Notes: generated from the sequence alone by a model not told the origin. Numbered from the stretch's first letter, positions 43,253-52,865 are shown. The stretch: DNA of 64,000 nt from Pseudomonadota bacterium (GCA_009926615.1 RFOM01000009.1:1-64000), one strand, 5' to 3'. Numbers and translations: made by a program.

Positions 43253-44134
43253 ATGGCCAAGAAACAAAAATGCCCGGAATTTGAAAACCACGAGCGGTGG
43301 CTGGTCGCATTTGCGGACATGATGACGCTGTTGTTTGCGCTCTTTGTGGTTTTGTACGCCATGGCAAACCTCGACAAGTCAAAAGCGAAAAAAGTTGAAA
43401 TCTCAATTCAAAAGGCTTTTGCCAACGAGTTCGACGACGAAACGATGCCCGAAGGAACTCCGCGCGGGTTTGACATGAAGAAGGGCATCTTCAAATTCAC
43501 AAAAGGAAATACCAACAGGGAACAAGTTTCTACCCGCACACGGCGCGAAATGGCAGCAATCATTTCAGCGGACAGCCAAAAGCTCGAGCGGGAAATTTCG
43601 GAGCGGCTCTATGGTTCCAAAGACTTTCCGCAGGCTCAAAATCAGAAACCGGAAGACAGGGTCGTCTTTGTCAACCGCGACAATGACGGTATCAGAGTCA
43701 CTCTGCTGGCCCGAAAGTTTTTCAATCCGAACGAAACAACCCTGACCAATGAAGCAAGGACTGTCCTCGACGGAGTGGCCGCTGCCGTAAAAAATATCGG
43801 GCGTCAGGTGCGGGTCGAAGGACATACGGACAATTTGCCGTTTAACATGAACGGAATGACGAACTGGGAACTCAGCGCTGCCCGTGCATCGGCGGTCGTG
43901 CGGCACTTCATCTCCAAACATCAATACAATCCCAAATCGATCTACGCTGCGGGTTTTGCGGATTCACGCCCTGTCGCATCCAATGACACTCCCAAGGACC
44001 GGAGCATGAACCGCAGGGTGGACATCAAAATTCTGTACGATACGCCGACGGATTATGCTCCCTCGGAAGAGCCGGCGGCGGCCGGCGGCGAGGGGTCACC
44101 GACCACCCAACCCGCAGCCCCTGCAACTCCCTGA
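43253..44134 (+). CDS. motB: Flagellar motor stator protein MotB
   Basis: A 293-residue protein. One N-terminal helix carries the ion-binding aspartate (FADMMTLLFALFVVLYAM). The C-terminal OmpA-like peptidoglycan-binding domain has VEGHTDNLPF, ELSAARASAVV and RSMNRRVDI. It anchors the stator to the cell wall. A short proline/alanine-rich tail follows. Immediately downstream of motA. Confidence 0.94.
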   Translation: MAKKQKCPEFENHERWLVAFADMMTLLFALFVVLYAMANLDKSKAKKVEISIQKAFANEFDDETMPEGTPRGFDMKKGIFKFTKGNTNREQVSTRTRREMAAIISADSQKLEREISERLYGSKDFPQAQNQKPEDRVVFVNRDNDGIRVTLLARKFFNPNETTLTNEARTVLDGVAAAVKNIGRQVRVEGHTDNLPFNMNGMTNWELSAARASAVVRHFISKHQYNPKSIYAAGFADSRPVASNDTPKDRSMNRRVDIKILYDTPTDYAPSEEPAAAGGEGSPTTQPAAPATP

Positions 44135-44136
44135 AC

Positions 44137-44778
44137 CTATTCGCGGCCCTGATGCTGATGCGATTTCTGCTGACCTCTGCGCAGAGGCAGAGTTGCGCCA
44201 TTGCGGATTTCAGGCGGATTTTTCCTTTTCGGAGACGCGGGAATTCCTGTGACCGTCGTGTTGGGTTCAACGTCTGAAACCACCACCGCACCTGCCCCAA
44301 TCTTCGCCTCTTCGCCGATCCGCACAGCACCGATGACCGTCGCGCCGACACCCACAATCACTCCGCGTTCGAGAGTCGGATGCCGTCTTCCCTGCCTGTA
44401 CCGCGAACTGCCCAAAGTGACATTTTGAAAAATCAGGCAATCGTCACCGACGACTGCCGTTTCTCCGATCACCGTGCCCATTCCGTGGTCGATGACCACT
44501 CTTCTGCCGACTTCGGCTGCCGGATGGATTTCGACACCCGTCATCGCGCGGCTCACCTCGGAGAGCATACGGGCAGCAAATTTCGCATTCATCTGCCACA
44601 AAGAGTGTGAGACCCTGTGCAGCAAAACCGCTTTCACTCCCGGATAAAGAAACAGAACTTCGACTGCCGACTGAGCTGCCGGATCTTTCCCGCGCACTGC
44701 TTCGGGAAGCTCACGGGCATCGTTCATGATGGCGTTGAGCCCATCCAGCAGGAATCTTGATTTTTGCAAAAATTGCAT
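44137..44778 (-). CDS. cysE: Serine O-acetyltransferase
   Basis: A 213-residue left-handed beta-helix enzyme. Hexapeptide repeats include DHGMGTVIGETAVVGDD, LIFQNVTLGSS and VGVGATVIGAVRIGEEAKI. The short form lacks most of the N-terminal domain of Escherichia coli CysE and resembles EpsC-type enzymes. It acetylates serine in cysteine synthesis. The stop is 2 bp from the motB stop (convergent). Confidence 0.92.
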   Translation of the reverse strand: MQFLQKSRFLLDGLNAIMNDARELPEAVRGKDPAAQSAVEVLFLYPGVKAVLLHRVSHSLWQMNAKFAARMLSEVSRAMTGVEIHPAAEVGRRVVIDHGMGTVIGETAVVGDDCLIFQNVTLGSSRYRQGRRHPTLERGVIVGVGATVIGAVRIGEEAKIGAGAVVVSDVEPNTTVTGIPASPKRKNPPEIRNGATLPLRRGQQKSHQHQGRE

Positions 44779-45004
44779 AAATTCAGCCTCTCAATCGTTT
44801 CAATAACGGCAGAATTGCTTTACACTGACAGCGGTTCTCCGAAAACGCACTGCGACGAATCCGAAGGTGGTCTGCGGCAGTCTCTTGGAGTAAAGCACAA
44901 ACCGTCCTCTTCAAGAGGGTATGGTGACAAACTGCGGGACCTCAAGCCCTCTTTGCGACATTGACAATTGCGTGACTTAGTTTTGACAAGGTTGGGAAAA
45001 GGCA

Positions 45005-45895
45005 ATGTTTAAAAAATACGCTTCCCCACGAAAAAATATCAACGGAAAAATGCTTTCGTGTCTTGCTTTCCCGCTTGCCTGCCTGCTTCTGCCGGCATGT
45101 ATGACCTCAAAGCGGGAAGAGGAAATAAATGCCCAACTTAAATCCATGGAACTCAGACTGATCGAAATGGAAAAGCGGGTGCAGCTCCGCGAGCAGACGG
45201 TCGATGCGGTAAAAAACACAACTGAGGAACTGCCGCGAAAATTTCTCACAGCCAAAAATGAGCTCGACGAAGTTCGCCGCCAGCTCACAATGACACAAGG
45301 CGCGGTCGATGAACTGCGCGTTAAAATGACGCGGATTCAGGAAGGGGCAACAACCGGCGGACTGAACGTAAAGCCGCTCACGGACGAGTCCTCAACTGTA
45401 AAGCTGTCAGAATTGGAAGATTGGCAGAACAAAGTTGAAAAACGCCTGACCAAAACCGAACTGCTTGCCAGAGACGCGCATCCGGCGAACGTCCGCTCCA
45501 AAGCTCCTCCGGCTGTCAAGTCGAAAAATGAACTGACCAAAGTTTTGGGTTCGGCATACAGCCAAAAAGACTACAAACAAGTCGTCAAACTTGCGACCAA
45601 CATCATCGGCAATTCTGCCTCGGAACAGTTGAAAACACTGGCCATGGAATTTCGGGCGGAAGCCAACTTTCAAATGCAGAACTATGACAAAGCCGCAATC
45701 GATCTGATGGAAATTATTGAGAAGTATCCCGCATTCGAAAGAAAACCGAGGGCTCTCTTGCTCGCCGGTGACAGCTGTGTGTATTTGAAGCATCTCAGGG
45801 CCGCAAAAGCCCTCTATTCGGAATGTGTCCGGCTCTTCCCCGACCGCGAGGAATGCAAAGCATCAAAAGAGCGGTTGTCTCGTTTGGGAGTTTAG
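45005..45895 (+). CDS. CpoB/YbgF-like coiled-coil TPR lipoprotein
   Basis: A 296-residue protein with a lipobox (LLLPAC, cysteine near residue 32), a coiled-coil region (about 40-110), a linker, and C-terminal TPR repeats (ALLLAGDSCVYLKHLRAAKA). The order of coiled-coil followed by TPR resembles CpoB (YbgF), a Tol-Pal-associated envelope protein, but no tol genes are near. It is followed directly by tsaD. Confidence 0.72.
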   Translation: MFKKYASPRKNINGKMLSCLAFPLACLLLPACMTSKREEEINAQLKSMELRLIEMEKRVQLREQTVDAVKNTTEELPRKFLTAKNELDEVRRQLTMTQGAVDELRVKMTRIQEGATTGGLNVKPLTDESSTVKLSELEDWQNKVEKRLTKTELLARDAHPANVRSKAPPAVKSKNELTKVLGSAYSQKDYKQVVKLATNIIGNSASEQLKTLAMEFRAEANFQMQNYDKAAIDLMEIIEKYPAFERKPRALLLAGDSCVYLKHLRAAKALYSECVRLFPDREECKASKERLSRLGV

Positions 45896-47008
45896 GTGTT
45901 CACCCGTCGTACTCTGCTTGCCGTCGAAACCTCATGCGACGAAACTTCAATTTCCGTCATTCAGGCCGAGTCTTCATTATCCGCACCTGACAGTCTGCCC
46001 GAGCGCGTTAAAATTCTTGCTCATATCGTTGAAAGTCAAACTTCACACCTCGCATTCGGCGGCGTTGTCCCCGAAGTTGCCGCGCGCGACCATCTGCTCA
46101 AAATCACACCGCTTGCCCAAACAGCTTTTGAACAGGCTAAGTTGAAGCCTGAAAACCTTGATTCGGTCGCTGTCACACTCGGGCCCGGACTCATCGGAGC
46201 ATTGATGGTCGGTTCGTTGTTTGCGCAGGGCTTATCCATCGCTCTCGGTAAACCGCTTGCCGGCGTGAATCATGTGGACGCTCATCTGGCTCCGGCTCTG
46301 TTGTTGCGGAATTTTAATCCGGAGCACGATTGCGGTCAGTGGATGGAAATTGACCTTCCCGCATTTCCGGCTCTGGCTTTAACGGTCAGCGGAGGTCATT
46401 GTCACATGAGTCTGCTTCACTCTCCGTCCGAAAGACTCCTGTTGGGACATACGGCAGACGATGCCTGCGGCGAGGCCTTCGACAAAGTCGGCAAGCTTCT
46501 GGGCCTCCCTTATCCGGGGGGACCGCAGATCGAAAAGTTGGCTTCACAGGCATTGCCGGAGGCGGTCAATTTTAAGTTTGCATCAACACTCTCCGACAAA
46601 AAAAACCGCTATGGATTCAGTTACAGCGGACTTAAAACACAGGTTCTCGACTGTGTGCGCAGAGAATTGGGGTTCCCGCAGGGCCGCATTCAGGGCGCAA
46701 GCCTGCCGCCTGAAGTTAAGTCCCGCATCGCTGCTGCTTTTCAAGACGCCGCCGTCGGACAGTTGTGCGATCGGCTTAAAAACGCACTGGAAGACTTTCC
46801 TGCGGTCAAATCAGTGCTCGTGGCAGGTGGCGTTGCGGCAAATCAAATCTTCAGGCGAAAAATTTCCGAAGCAACATATTTGCCCGTGCGCTTTGCTCCC
46901 ATGAGCCTGTGCTCGGACAATGCAACAATGATTGGGCTGCAAGCGCTGATTCCCGAAACGCAACTGAAAGTCCCGCATCCGTTTTCCCGTTATCCCTACC
47001 AAACATAA
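45896..47008 (+). CDS. tsaD: tRNA threonylcarbamoyladenosine synthase subunit TsaD
   Basis: A 370-residue ASKHA-fold protein: AVETSCDETSISV at the N-terminus, HLAFGGVVPEVAARDH, the metal site in GVNHVDAHLAP, and GGVAANQIFRRKISEA near the end. It transfers threonylcarbamoyl to A37 of ANN-decoding tRNAs. It starts with GTG directly after the stop of the upstream gene, so translation is likely coupled. Confidence 0.95.
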   Translation: MFTRRTLLAVETSCDETSISVIQAESSLSAPDSLPERVKILAHIVESQTSHLAFGGVVPEVAARDHLLKITPLAQTAFEQAKLKPENLDSVAVTLGPGLIGALMVGSLFAQGLSIALGKPLAGVNHVDAHLAPALLLRNFNPEHDCGQWMEIDLPAFPALALTVSGGHCHMSLLHSPSERLLLGHTADDACGEAFDKVGKLLGLPYPGGPQIEKLASQALPEAVNFKFASTLSDKKNRYGFSYSGLKTQVLDCVRRELGFPQGRIQGASLPPEVKSRIAAAFQDAAVGQLCDRLKNALEDFPAVKSVLVAGGVAANQIFRRKISEATYLPVRFAPMSLCSDNATMIGLQALIPETQLKVPHPFSRYPYQT

Positions 47009-47018
47009 AGGCTTGATG

Positions 47019-47912
47019 ATGAAGAAAAACAGCCGGCTTGCTCAGGCAGAACATTTTGCCTTCGATTTGGAAACGCGAAAAAATCTGGGACAAAACTTTC
47101 TGGCAGACAAGTCGATCATTGCCCAAATTGTCGCCCGTTCAAAAGTTCATTTTGACCAGTCGGGGGGAACATGTCTTGAAATCGGCCCCGGCTCCGGCGC
47201 GCTGACGCGCGGTCTGCTTGATGCGGGCTGGAAAGTCATTGCGCTCGAAAAAGACAAACGGGCCGTTGACGGACTGATGACCACCTTGGGCGAAGAGTTC
47301 AAAGGCCGGCTGAGCGTCGTCGAAACCGACGTGTTGCGCTTCGATGCCGAACCTTTCATTCAACAGCTTTCATGCCGGCCGCTTTGCATAGGAAATATTC
47401 CTTACTACATCACAAGTGATATTCTGCTTTGGTTTCTCGGCCGGCAAAAATTATTTTCTGCGGCGATTCTGATGGTCCAAAAAGAGGTCGCGGAAAGGCT
47501 CGCATCCGGCCCCGGCCAAAGTCAGTACGGCAGGCTGACTGTTCGGACGCAGCTGACCTGCGAGGTGGAACAGGTGCTGGTTGCTCCGGCCAGAGCGTTC
47601 GTACCGCCTCCGAAAGTCGATTCGGCTGTTGTCGCCCTTATGCCGTTGGAAAATCCGCTGATAGCCGCCGGCGAATTGGAAGAATTCGGAAAATTCACCG
47701 CAACACTCTTCAGCGCGCGGCGAAAAATGCTTAGAAAAACTTTGCTTCACGCTGCGCACGAAATGTCCGGCCGGCAAGCCGGTGAAATTGATGCGGCGCA
47801 AATCGAAGCCAGCGCCGAAAAAGATTGGGGAATAAAACTGACTCAAAGGCCCGAAGAGCTGAGCCCCGAAACTATCCTGAAAATTTTCAGAACGCTCAAG
47901 GTATCACGCTGA
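47019..47912 (+). CDS. rsmA: 16S rRNA dimethyladenosine transferase
   Basis: A 297-residue methyltransferase with RKNLGQNFLADKSI, the SAM motif CLEIGPGSGALTRGLL, and the catalytic NIPYYITSDIL. It dimethylates A1518 and A1519 of 16S rRNA. The start is the second of two adjacent ATGs (47016 and 47019); AAAGG is upstream. It follows tsaD by 10 bp, and its end overlaps a convergent lipoprotein gene by 17 bp. Confidence 0.95.
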   Translation: MKKNSRLAQAEHFAFDLETRKNLGQNFLADKSIIAQIVARSKVHFDQSGGTCLEIGPGSGALTRGLLDAGWKVIALEKDKRAVDGLMTTLGEEFKGRLSVVETDVLRFDAEPFIQQLSCRPLCIGNIPYYITSDILLWFLGRQKLFSAAILMVQKEVAERLASGPGQSQYGRLTVRTQLTCEVEQVLVAPARAFVPPPKVDSAVVALMPLENPLIAAGELEEFGKFTATLFSARRKMLRKTLLHAAHEMSGRQAGEIDAAQIEASAEKDWGIKLTQRPEELSPETILKIFRTLKVSR

Positions 47913-48399
47913 GCTGCAAATTCTGAACGGACTCGCGGCCGTTGGATAACCTGAAGACCAAGCGGGCGATATAACGCCCCTCGGCAGCATCTTCGCCGAC
48001 GTTCACACTCAGCGTTTTGCCTTGAATAATGCTTCCTGTGACACCCTCTGCAGTCACTCTGAATTCCGCAGATTTCAAAATACCGGAACTGATGACCTCT
48101 TCCGTCAGGGGAAGAGCAAATTTAACATTCCCGCCTTTTTGAATTGTCAAAGGATCAAGAGGTTTGGAAAATAATTTGAATCGGACGGCATCGGTAAGTT
48201 CAGATGTGCGTTCACCGGACGAACTTGCGGCAGGTAATGAACCGGCCGGCATTTGTCCGGAACCTGACTCAAGGCTGCGCTGCTTTTCGGAACCGAGTTC
48301 AGGCCCCTGCGGTCCGCCGCACGAAACCGTTACAGCTCCCATGGCGGCACAACTCAGCACCAACAATAAACGAAATTTTACCGCACCGGTGAACAGCAT
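47896..48399 (-). CDS. Small lipoprotein, unknown
   Basis: A 167-residue protein with a signal peptide and lipobox (VTVSCGG), followed by a disordered serine/glycine-rich linker (to about residue 65) and a beta-rich domain with FKLFSKPLDPLTIQKGGNVKFALPL. The start at 48399 has GGGGGA at good spacing; an upstream ATG at 48417 is less likely. It probably sits on the outer membrane. No family recognised. Confidence 0.75.
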   Translation of the reverse strand: MLFTGAVKFRLLLVLSCAAMGAVTVSCGGPQGPELGSEKQRSLESGSGQMPAGSLPAASSSGERTSELTDAVRFKLFSKPLDPLTIQKGGNVKFALPLTEEVISSGILKSAEFRVTAEGVTGSIIQGKTLSVNVGEDAAEGRYIARLVFRLSNGRESVQNLQLSVIP

Positions 48400-48484
48400 G
48401 TACAGATTCCCCCACATGAGAAACTATTCGGAACTGCTGATTATAAAGTTTAGTTTTCTTAATTCCTCAAAAACAAATCCCCTC

Positions 48485-48513
48485 TTGACCATCGCCCAAC
48501 ACCCAGTCAAAAT
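48485..48513 (+). promoter_or_regulatory. Possible sigma-70 promoter for ctpA
   Basis: TTGACC, 17-bp spacer, CAAAAT, ending 25 bp before the ctpA ATG. A moderate match only. Confidence 0.4.
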
Positions 48514-48538
48514 TGGAAAAAATTCGGAGTGCGGACAC

Positions 48539-50020
48539 ATGCGAAGCTTCCTGTTGCGGCAAATCACTCTTTCTTTCTTCGTTCCGGCCGTTATCGTCGG
48601 AAATACTTATTCTTATCGAGCCTTTGCAGCTCCTGAAACCAAAAAACCGAATGAAACTGAGAAGTCAGCAGCTCCTGCAAAACAGGAATCTCCGGCAGAA
48701 ACCCTTGAGAGCCGAAACCGCAAGTTTCAGTCTTTGGAGGCGTTTTCAAGAGTCCTGAACCACTTGGAAACCATGTACGTGGACGAAAAAGCAGTTTCCA
48801 GTGAAGCACTGATCGAACGGGCTCTCAAAGGCATGGTCTCATCGCTCGACCCGCACACCACTTATCTGCCCGCTCAGCAGCTCCGTGAAATCACCAATGA
48901 CACATCGGGTAAATTCGGAGGCGTGGGAGTCGTCCTGACGCAACAAAACGGGAGGCTTGAAATCATCGAAGTTCTGCCCGACACACCTGCCGCAAAGGCA
49001 AAACTTCAGATCGGTGACACTATCACGGCAGTCGACGGCCTGCAGGTTACAAAAACCAATATCGAAGAGGCACTCGGAAAACTTCGCGGGCTTCCCGGTT
49101 CTACGGTCAAACTTGAGATTCAGCCTGCCAATGAGAACGTCCGCGGTAAGGTGGTGCAACCCAAACCGCGCAGCCTGCAGATTGTCAGAGAAATTATCAA
49201 GAGTGTGAGTGTTTCTCATCAACAACTTTCCAAGGGCTACGCCTATGTCCGCGTGGGAGTCTTTCAGGAAGACACAAGCGACCAAGTCGATAAAGCAATC
49301 AGAAAATACGAGGCTGAATCGGGCGGCAAATTGCGCGGACTCATTCTCGACCTGAGAAGCAATCCGGGAGGACTTCTGGATCAGGCGGTCCGGCTGACCG
49401 ATCTCTTTCTTGATTCGGGCATTATTGTTTCAACCGTCGGACGCGACCGAGCAAGGCAGGAAGTTGAATACGCGAGCAAACGGCAAACCCATCCGTATAT
49501 GCCGATGGTTGTTCTCGTAAACGAAGCTTCAGCCAGCGCTTCGGAAATTGTTGCGGGTGCGCTGCAGGACCACAACCGCGCTCTTGTCGTCGGGATGCCG
49601 ACCTTCGGCAAAGGAAGCGTGCAATCGATTATTCCTCTGCCCAACGGTGCGGGGCTCAAAATGACCGTCGCGCGCTATTACACGCCCAACGGCCGCAGTA
49701 TTCAGGCCAAAGGAATTCTTCCCGACGTCACACTTCCCGCAAGCCCCAATATGCGGTCTGCAATCAAAGCCAATCAGGCGACAAGCAGCGACATCGTCAA
49801 AGAGGATGAACAACAACAACAACAGCCCCAGCAACCCAAATCCGGCCGAAAAGAAGTTGACCTCGAAGGCCACATTGAAGCGAACGATCTCACTTCAACC
49901 AAAGCAAATTTGGGTTTTGCAAGCGACATTGATCAATGGCCTGCGGCCCTGAAAAACGATTACCAGCTGAAAATGGGATACACATATCTGCGCAGCTGGG
50001 CTCGCTTCGCACAAAATTAA
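48539..50020 (+). CDS. ctpA: C-terminal processing protease (S41 family)
   Basis: A 493-residue protein with a signal peptide, a PDZ domain (GGVGVVLTQQNGRLEIIEVL, then KLQIGDTITAVDG), and the S41 catalytic domain. The serine lies in VNEASASASEIVAGALQD and the lysine in MPTFGKGSVQS, giving a Ser-Lys dyad. It degrades or matures proteins in the periplasm. The last bases overlap the aroK stop (convergent). Confidence 0.93.
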   Translation: MRSFLLRQITLSFFVPAVIVGNTYSYRAFAAPETKKPNETEKSAAPAKQESPAETLESRNRKFQSLEAFSRVLNHLETMYVDEKAVSSEALIERALKGMVSSLDPHTTYLPAQQLREITNDTSGKFGGVGVVLTQQNGRLEIIEVLPDTPAAKAKLQIGDTITAVDGLQVTKTNIEEALGKLRGLPGSTVKLEIQPANENVRGKVVQPKPRSLQIVREIIKSVSVSHQQLSKGYAYVRVGVFQEDTSDQVDKAIRKYEAESGGKLRGLILDLRSNPGGLLDQAVRLTDLFLDSGIIVSTVGRDRARQEVEYASKRQTHPYMPMVVLVNEASASASEIVAGALQDHNRALVVGMPTFGKGSVQSIIPLPNGAGLKMTVARYYTPNGRSIQAKGILPDVTLPASPNMRSAIKANQATSSDIVKEDEQQQQQPQQPKSGRKEVDLEGHIEANDLTSTKANLGFASDIDQWPAALKNDYQLKMGYTYLRSWARFAQN

Positions 50021-51306
50021 TCTTTGGTTGAAGGCTCCTGACGGTCCTGCTCAACCGGTTGTGCAGCCGGCTCAGATGAAGGGTCCGCCGACCGAGGAAC
50101 GGGCCCCGAAGATACAGCCCGTGCTCCGGCATTGTCGCGCGGAACCGGTCCCTGCGTTGCAGGCTTCGGACCGGAATTTTCGCGCGGAACGGGTCCCTGC
50201 GATGCCGGTTTCGGACCGGAATTTTCGCGCGGAACGGGTCCCTGCGATGCCGGTTTCGGACCGGAATTTTCGCGCGGAGATGGTCCCTGTGACGACGGTT
50301 TCGGGCCGGAATTTTCGCGCGGAGACGGCCCCTGTGACGAGGGTTTCGGGCCGGAATTTTCGCGTGGAGACGGCCCCTGCGACGACGGTTTCGGGCCGGA
50401 ATTTTCGCGCGGAGCGGGCCCCTGTGACGCAGGCCTCGGACCGGAATGATCAAGCGGCACGGGTCCCTGCTGTGATGCCGGCATTGAAAGCTCATTTTCA
50501 GAAGAAGAAACCGGCCTTGGAGAATTCGCCTGCTGCTGCTTTTTGGGTTTGTCTTTTTTATCCGGACGCTCCCGCCGATCGGAGCGATCTTTATGACGTT
50601 GAGCTTTCAGCAGGCGCTCCATCCGGTCGTTAAGTTCTTTTCCGCTCCTTTGCTCTCGCGGTGAACGATACGAGACGTCTGCCACAGGAATCGGTCGGAG
50701 CGGCAAGCGCGGCAAAGAGTTTTCGAGGACTTGCTGATCGGGTTCTTCGGCTTTTTCGGACAGCAGATGACTCTCCAGCCAGCCCAGTTCTATTTTAAGC
50801 GTGTCTGCTGAGCTGAACGATGTTTCAAGTGCAATATCTGCTTGGGAATAACTCGTTTGGCGATCATCGAGAAGCTGCTGCAGACGTTCTGCAAGCTCTT
50901 CCTTGGTCCGGCAATCCGCCAGCAGCGGACGATTATTTTTTGAAGGCCACAACCGTTCGGCGATAACCGGCACAGGAGCTGTCAATAAAACAATGCAACC
51001 GAGTTCCTTCGCGAGAGCCAGCGACTCAGGATGACTCAGAGTACCGCCGCCCAAGGCAATTGTGCAGCGCTGACGGCGAAGAAGACGCTCCAGACACTGC
51101 GCTTCCAGATCTCTGAATGCGGCCTCGCCATCCTGCGCAAAAATTTCGGTCACGGACTTTCCGGCAAGTTTTTCGACGTATTTGTCCAATTCGACAAACT
51201 CGGTGCGCGACATTTGTGCATAAACTTTGCCAAATGTTGATTTTCCCACCCCCGGCAATCCCGCCATCAAAACGTTTCTAAACCGCCGGTGTCCGCCCGA
51301 AGTCAT
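50017..51306 (-). CDS. aroK: Shikimate kinase with long repeat-rich tail
   Basis: The protein has 429 residues. Residues 1 to about 175 are a shikimate kinase: P-loop GLPGVGKSTFGK, LDKYVEKLAGKSVTEIFAQDGE with FRDLEA, and LGGGTLSHPESL. The usual length is 160-190 residues. Then comes a basic segment (KDRSDRRERPDKKDKPKKQ), followed by about eight copies of a 15-residue unit, ASQGPxPRENSGPKP (about 277-397), and an acidic end. Phosphorylation of shikimate is part of aromatic amino acid synthesis. The tail's role is unknown; it is unlikely to be catalytic. The ATG at 51306 has AAGGA upstream. Confidence 0.9.
   Translation of the reverse strand: MTSGGHRRFRNVLMAGLPGVGKSTFGKVYAQMSRTEFVELDKYVEKLAGKSVTEIFAQDGEAAFRDLEAQCLERLLRRQRCTIALGGGTLSHPESLALAKELGCIVLLTAPVPVIAERLWPSKNNRPLLADCRTKEELAERLQQLLDDRQTSYSQADIALETSFSSADTLKIELGWLESHLLSEKAEEPDQQVLENSLPRLPLRPIPVADVSYRSPREQRSGKELNDRMERLLKAQRHKDRSDRRERPDKKDKPKKQQQANSPRPVSSSENELSMPASQQGPVPLDHSGPRPASQGPAPRENSGPKPSSQGPSPRENSGPKPSSQGPSPRENSGPKPSSQGPSPRENSGPKPASQGPVPRENSGPKPASQGPVPRENSGPKPATQGPVPRDNAGARAVSSGPVPRSADPSSEPAAQPVEQDRQEPSTKD
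50116..50478 (-). repeat. 45-bp tandem repeats in the aroK tail
   Basis: About eight consecutive units, of which the middle five or six are nearly identical at the DNA level (core GGCCCCTGTGACGA or a close variant). Edge units are degenerate. Copy number may vary between strains. Confidence 0.9.
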
Positions 51307-51342
51307 CAAAGGTCCTTTCGATTGCTTACCTCAAAACTCACT

Positions 51343-51357
51343 GTTAGAACTTCTAAC
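51343..51357. promoter_or_regulatory. Perfect palindrome between divergent aroK and pgi
   Basis: GTTAGAA-C-TTCTAAC is a perfect 7-1-7 palindrome in the 89-bp region between two divergent metabolic genes. It is a candidate operator for an unknown dimeric regulator. Confidence 0.45.
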
Positions 51358-51395
51358 CGTTTCCACACCTCATTTCCAGCACGAGGTCACAGAAG

Positions 51396-52835
51396 ATGCC
51401 CACGGCAGACAGCAAACGAATCGCACTCGATTGGACCAAGGCCCACGATGTCATCCCCCTTGAGAGACAACTCAACGACACCATGCCGCAAATCATTGCC
51501 GCCAAACGCTCACTGTGCGCCGGCAGCGGCAAAGGCTCAGATTTTATGGGCTGGGTCCATTGGGTTGAAGACCATGCACCCAAACTCCTGACGGATGTCA
51601 AAACGCTCTCCGAAAGGATTGCCTCGCACTCCGATGCTCTTGTGGTTGTCGGAATCGGAGGAAGTCTGCTCGGAACAAAGGCGGTTTACGAGGCGCTGAC
51701 GCACAGCTTTGCCATCGCCAATCCGACACAATTTCAACGCAGGCCGGTATTGTTTTGGGCAGGTCATCATGTTGCGACCGACGAACTCAATGAACTTCTC
51801 GATGTGCTGGACCAATTTTCCCCCAGCCTGCTGGTCGTTTCAAAATCAGGAACAACCACTGAACCGGCATTGGCTTTCCGCGTTCTCAAGCAGTATTTGG
51901 ACGATCGCTTCGGCGCCCGCGAAGCATCTGCAAGAATCTTTGCGATCACCGACCCCGAAAGCGGAACGCTGCTGAAACTCTCTCAAACCCACGGCTATCC
52001 TGCGCTCAGCATTCCCCGCAACATCGGCGGACGCTACTCGATTTTCACGGCTGTCGGCCTGCTGCCGCTGGCGGTTGCCGGAATTAACGTGAACGAATTT
52101 CTTGAAGGCGCACGGCAGGCCCGTCTGGATGCCGTCGGCGAAAAAAATGAAGCTCCCGAAAGCAATCCGGCGCTCTGTTACGCGGCAATCCGCAATGCGC
52201 TTTATAAAGAGGGCTACAAGATTGAAGCCCTGTGCCACTGGACTCCAAAACTGCGCGCCGTCGGTGAATGGTGGAAACAGCTGTTCGGCGAAAGTGACGG
52301 CAAAGGCAACACGGGTCTGTTCCCCGCAAGCGCGCAATTCACAACCGACCTTCATTCGATGGGGCAATATTTTCAGGAGGGCGAGCGGCATCTGTTTGCA
52401 ACTCACCTGAGAGTTCTCGACGAATCTTCGTTGAGCCGAGGAGCCCAAAAAAGAAAAATTCGTATTCCGCAGGCCGGACTCGCCGACGGTTTTGATTACC
52501 TCACCGGTCAGAACCTTGAACAGGTCCAGCACGAAGCGATTTCCGGTACAAGCCTTGCGCACGCTGACGGCGGTGTGCCGACGCTCATATGGGACATCCC
52601 CGAGTTGTCTCCGTTTTGGCTGGGCTACTGGCTGTACATGAATATGTTTGCATGCGGTGTCGGCGGACTGGCCCGCGGTGTCAATCCTTTCGATCAGCCC
52701 GGCGTTGAGGCCTACAAAACAAATATGTTCGCACTGCTTGGCAAACCCGATTTGGCAGAACAAACTGTTCAGATACGGGCGCGACTGGAGCGCGGACAGC
52801 GTCTGCGCAGCCTTGGTCTGACCCAAAAGCGTTGA
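51396..52835 (+). CDS. pgi: Glucose-6-phosphate isomerase
   Basis: A 479-residue enzyme. Motifs are VVGIGGSLLGTKAVYEAL, LLVVSKSGTTTEPALAF, and PRNIGGRYSIFTAVGLLPLA. It interconverts glucose-6-phosphate and fructose-6-phosphate. GAGGT precedes the ATG. It is divergent from aroK. Confidence 0.95.
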   Translation: MPTADSKRIALDWTKAHDVIPLERQLNDTMPQIIAAKRSLCAGSGKGSDFMGWVHWVEDHAPKLLTDVKTLSERIASHSDALVVVGIGGSLLGTKAVYEALTHSFAIANPTQFQRRPVLFWAGHHVATDELNELLDVLDQFSPSLLVVSKSGTTTEPALAFRVLKQYLDDRFGAREASARIFAITDPESGTLLKLSQTHGYPALSIPRNIGGRYSIFTAVGLLPLAVAGINVNEFLEGARQARLDAVGEKNEAPESNPALCYAAIRNALYKEGYKIEALCHWTPKLRAVGEWWKQLFGESDGKGNTGLFPASAQFTTDLHSMGQYFQEGERHLFATHLRVLDESSLSRGAQKRKIRIPQAGLADGFDYLTGQNLEQVQHEAISGTSLAHADGGVPTLIWDIPELSPFWLGYWLYMNMFACGVGGLARGVNPFDQPGVEAYKTNMFALLGKPDLAEQTVQIRARLERGQRLRSLGLTQKR

Positions 52836-52865
52836 ACAAAAAATATTTATTGCGGGAGATCTCAC

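Noticed and set aside
50132-50449. A cysteine-containing repeat peptide on the plus strand (GPCDAGFGPEFSRG units)
   Set aside because: It is the reverse complement of the aroK tail repeats; the minus-strand frame continues a recognisable kinase and has a ribosome-binding site.
50116-50478. 45-bp repeats as a CRISPR array
   Set aside because: The units are directly adjacent without spacers and encode an in-frame peptide.
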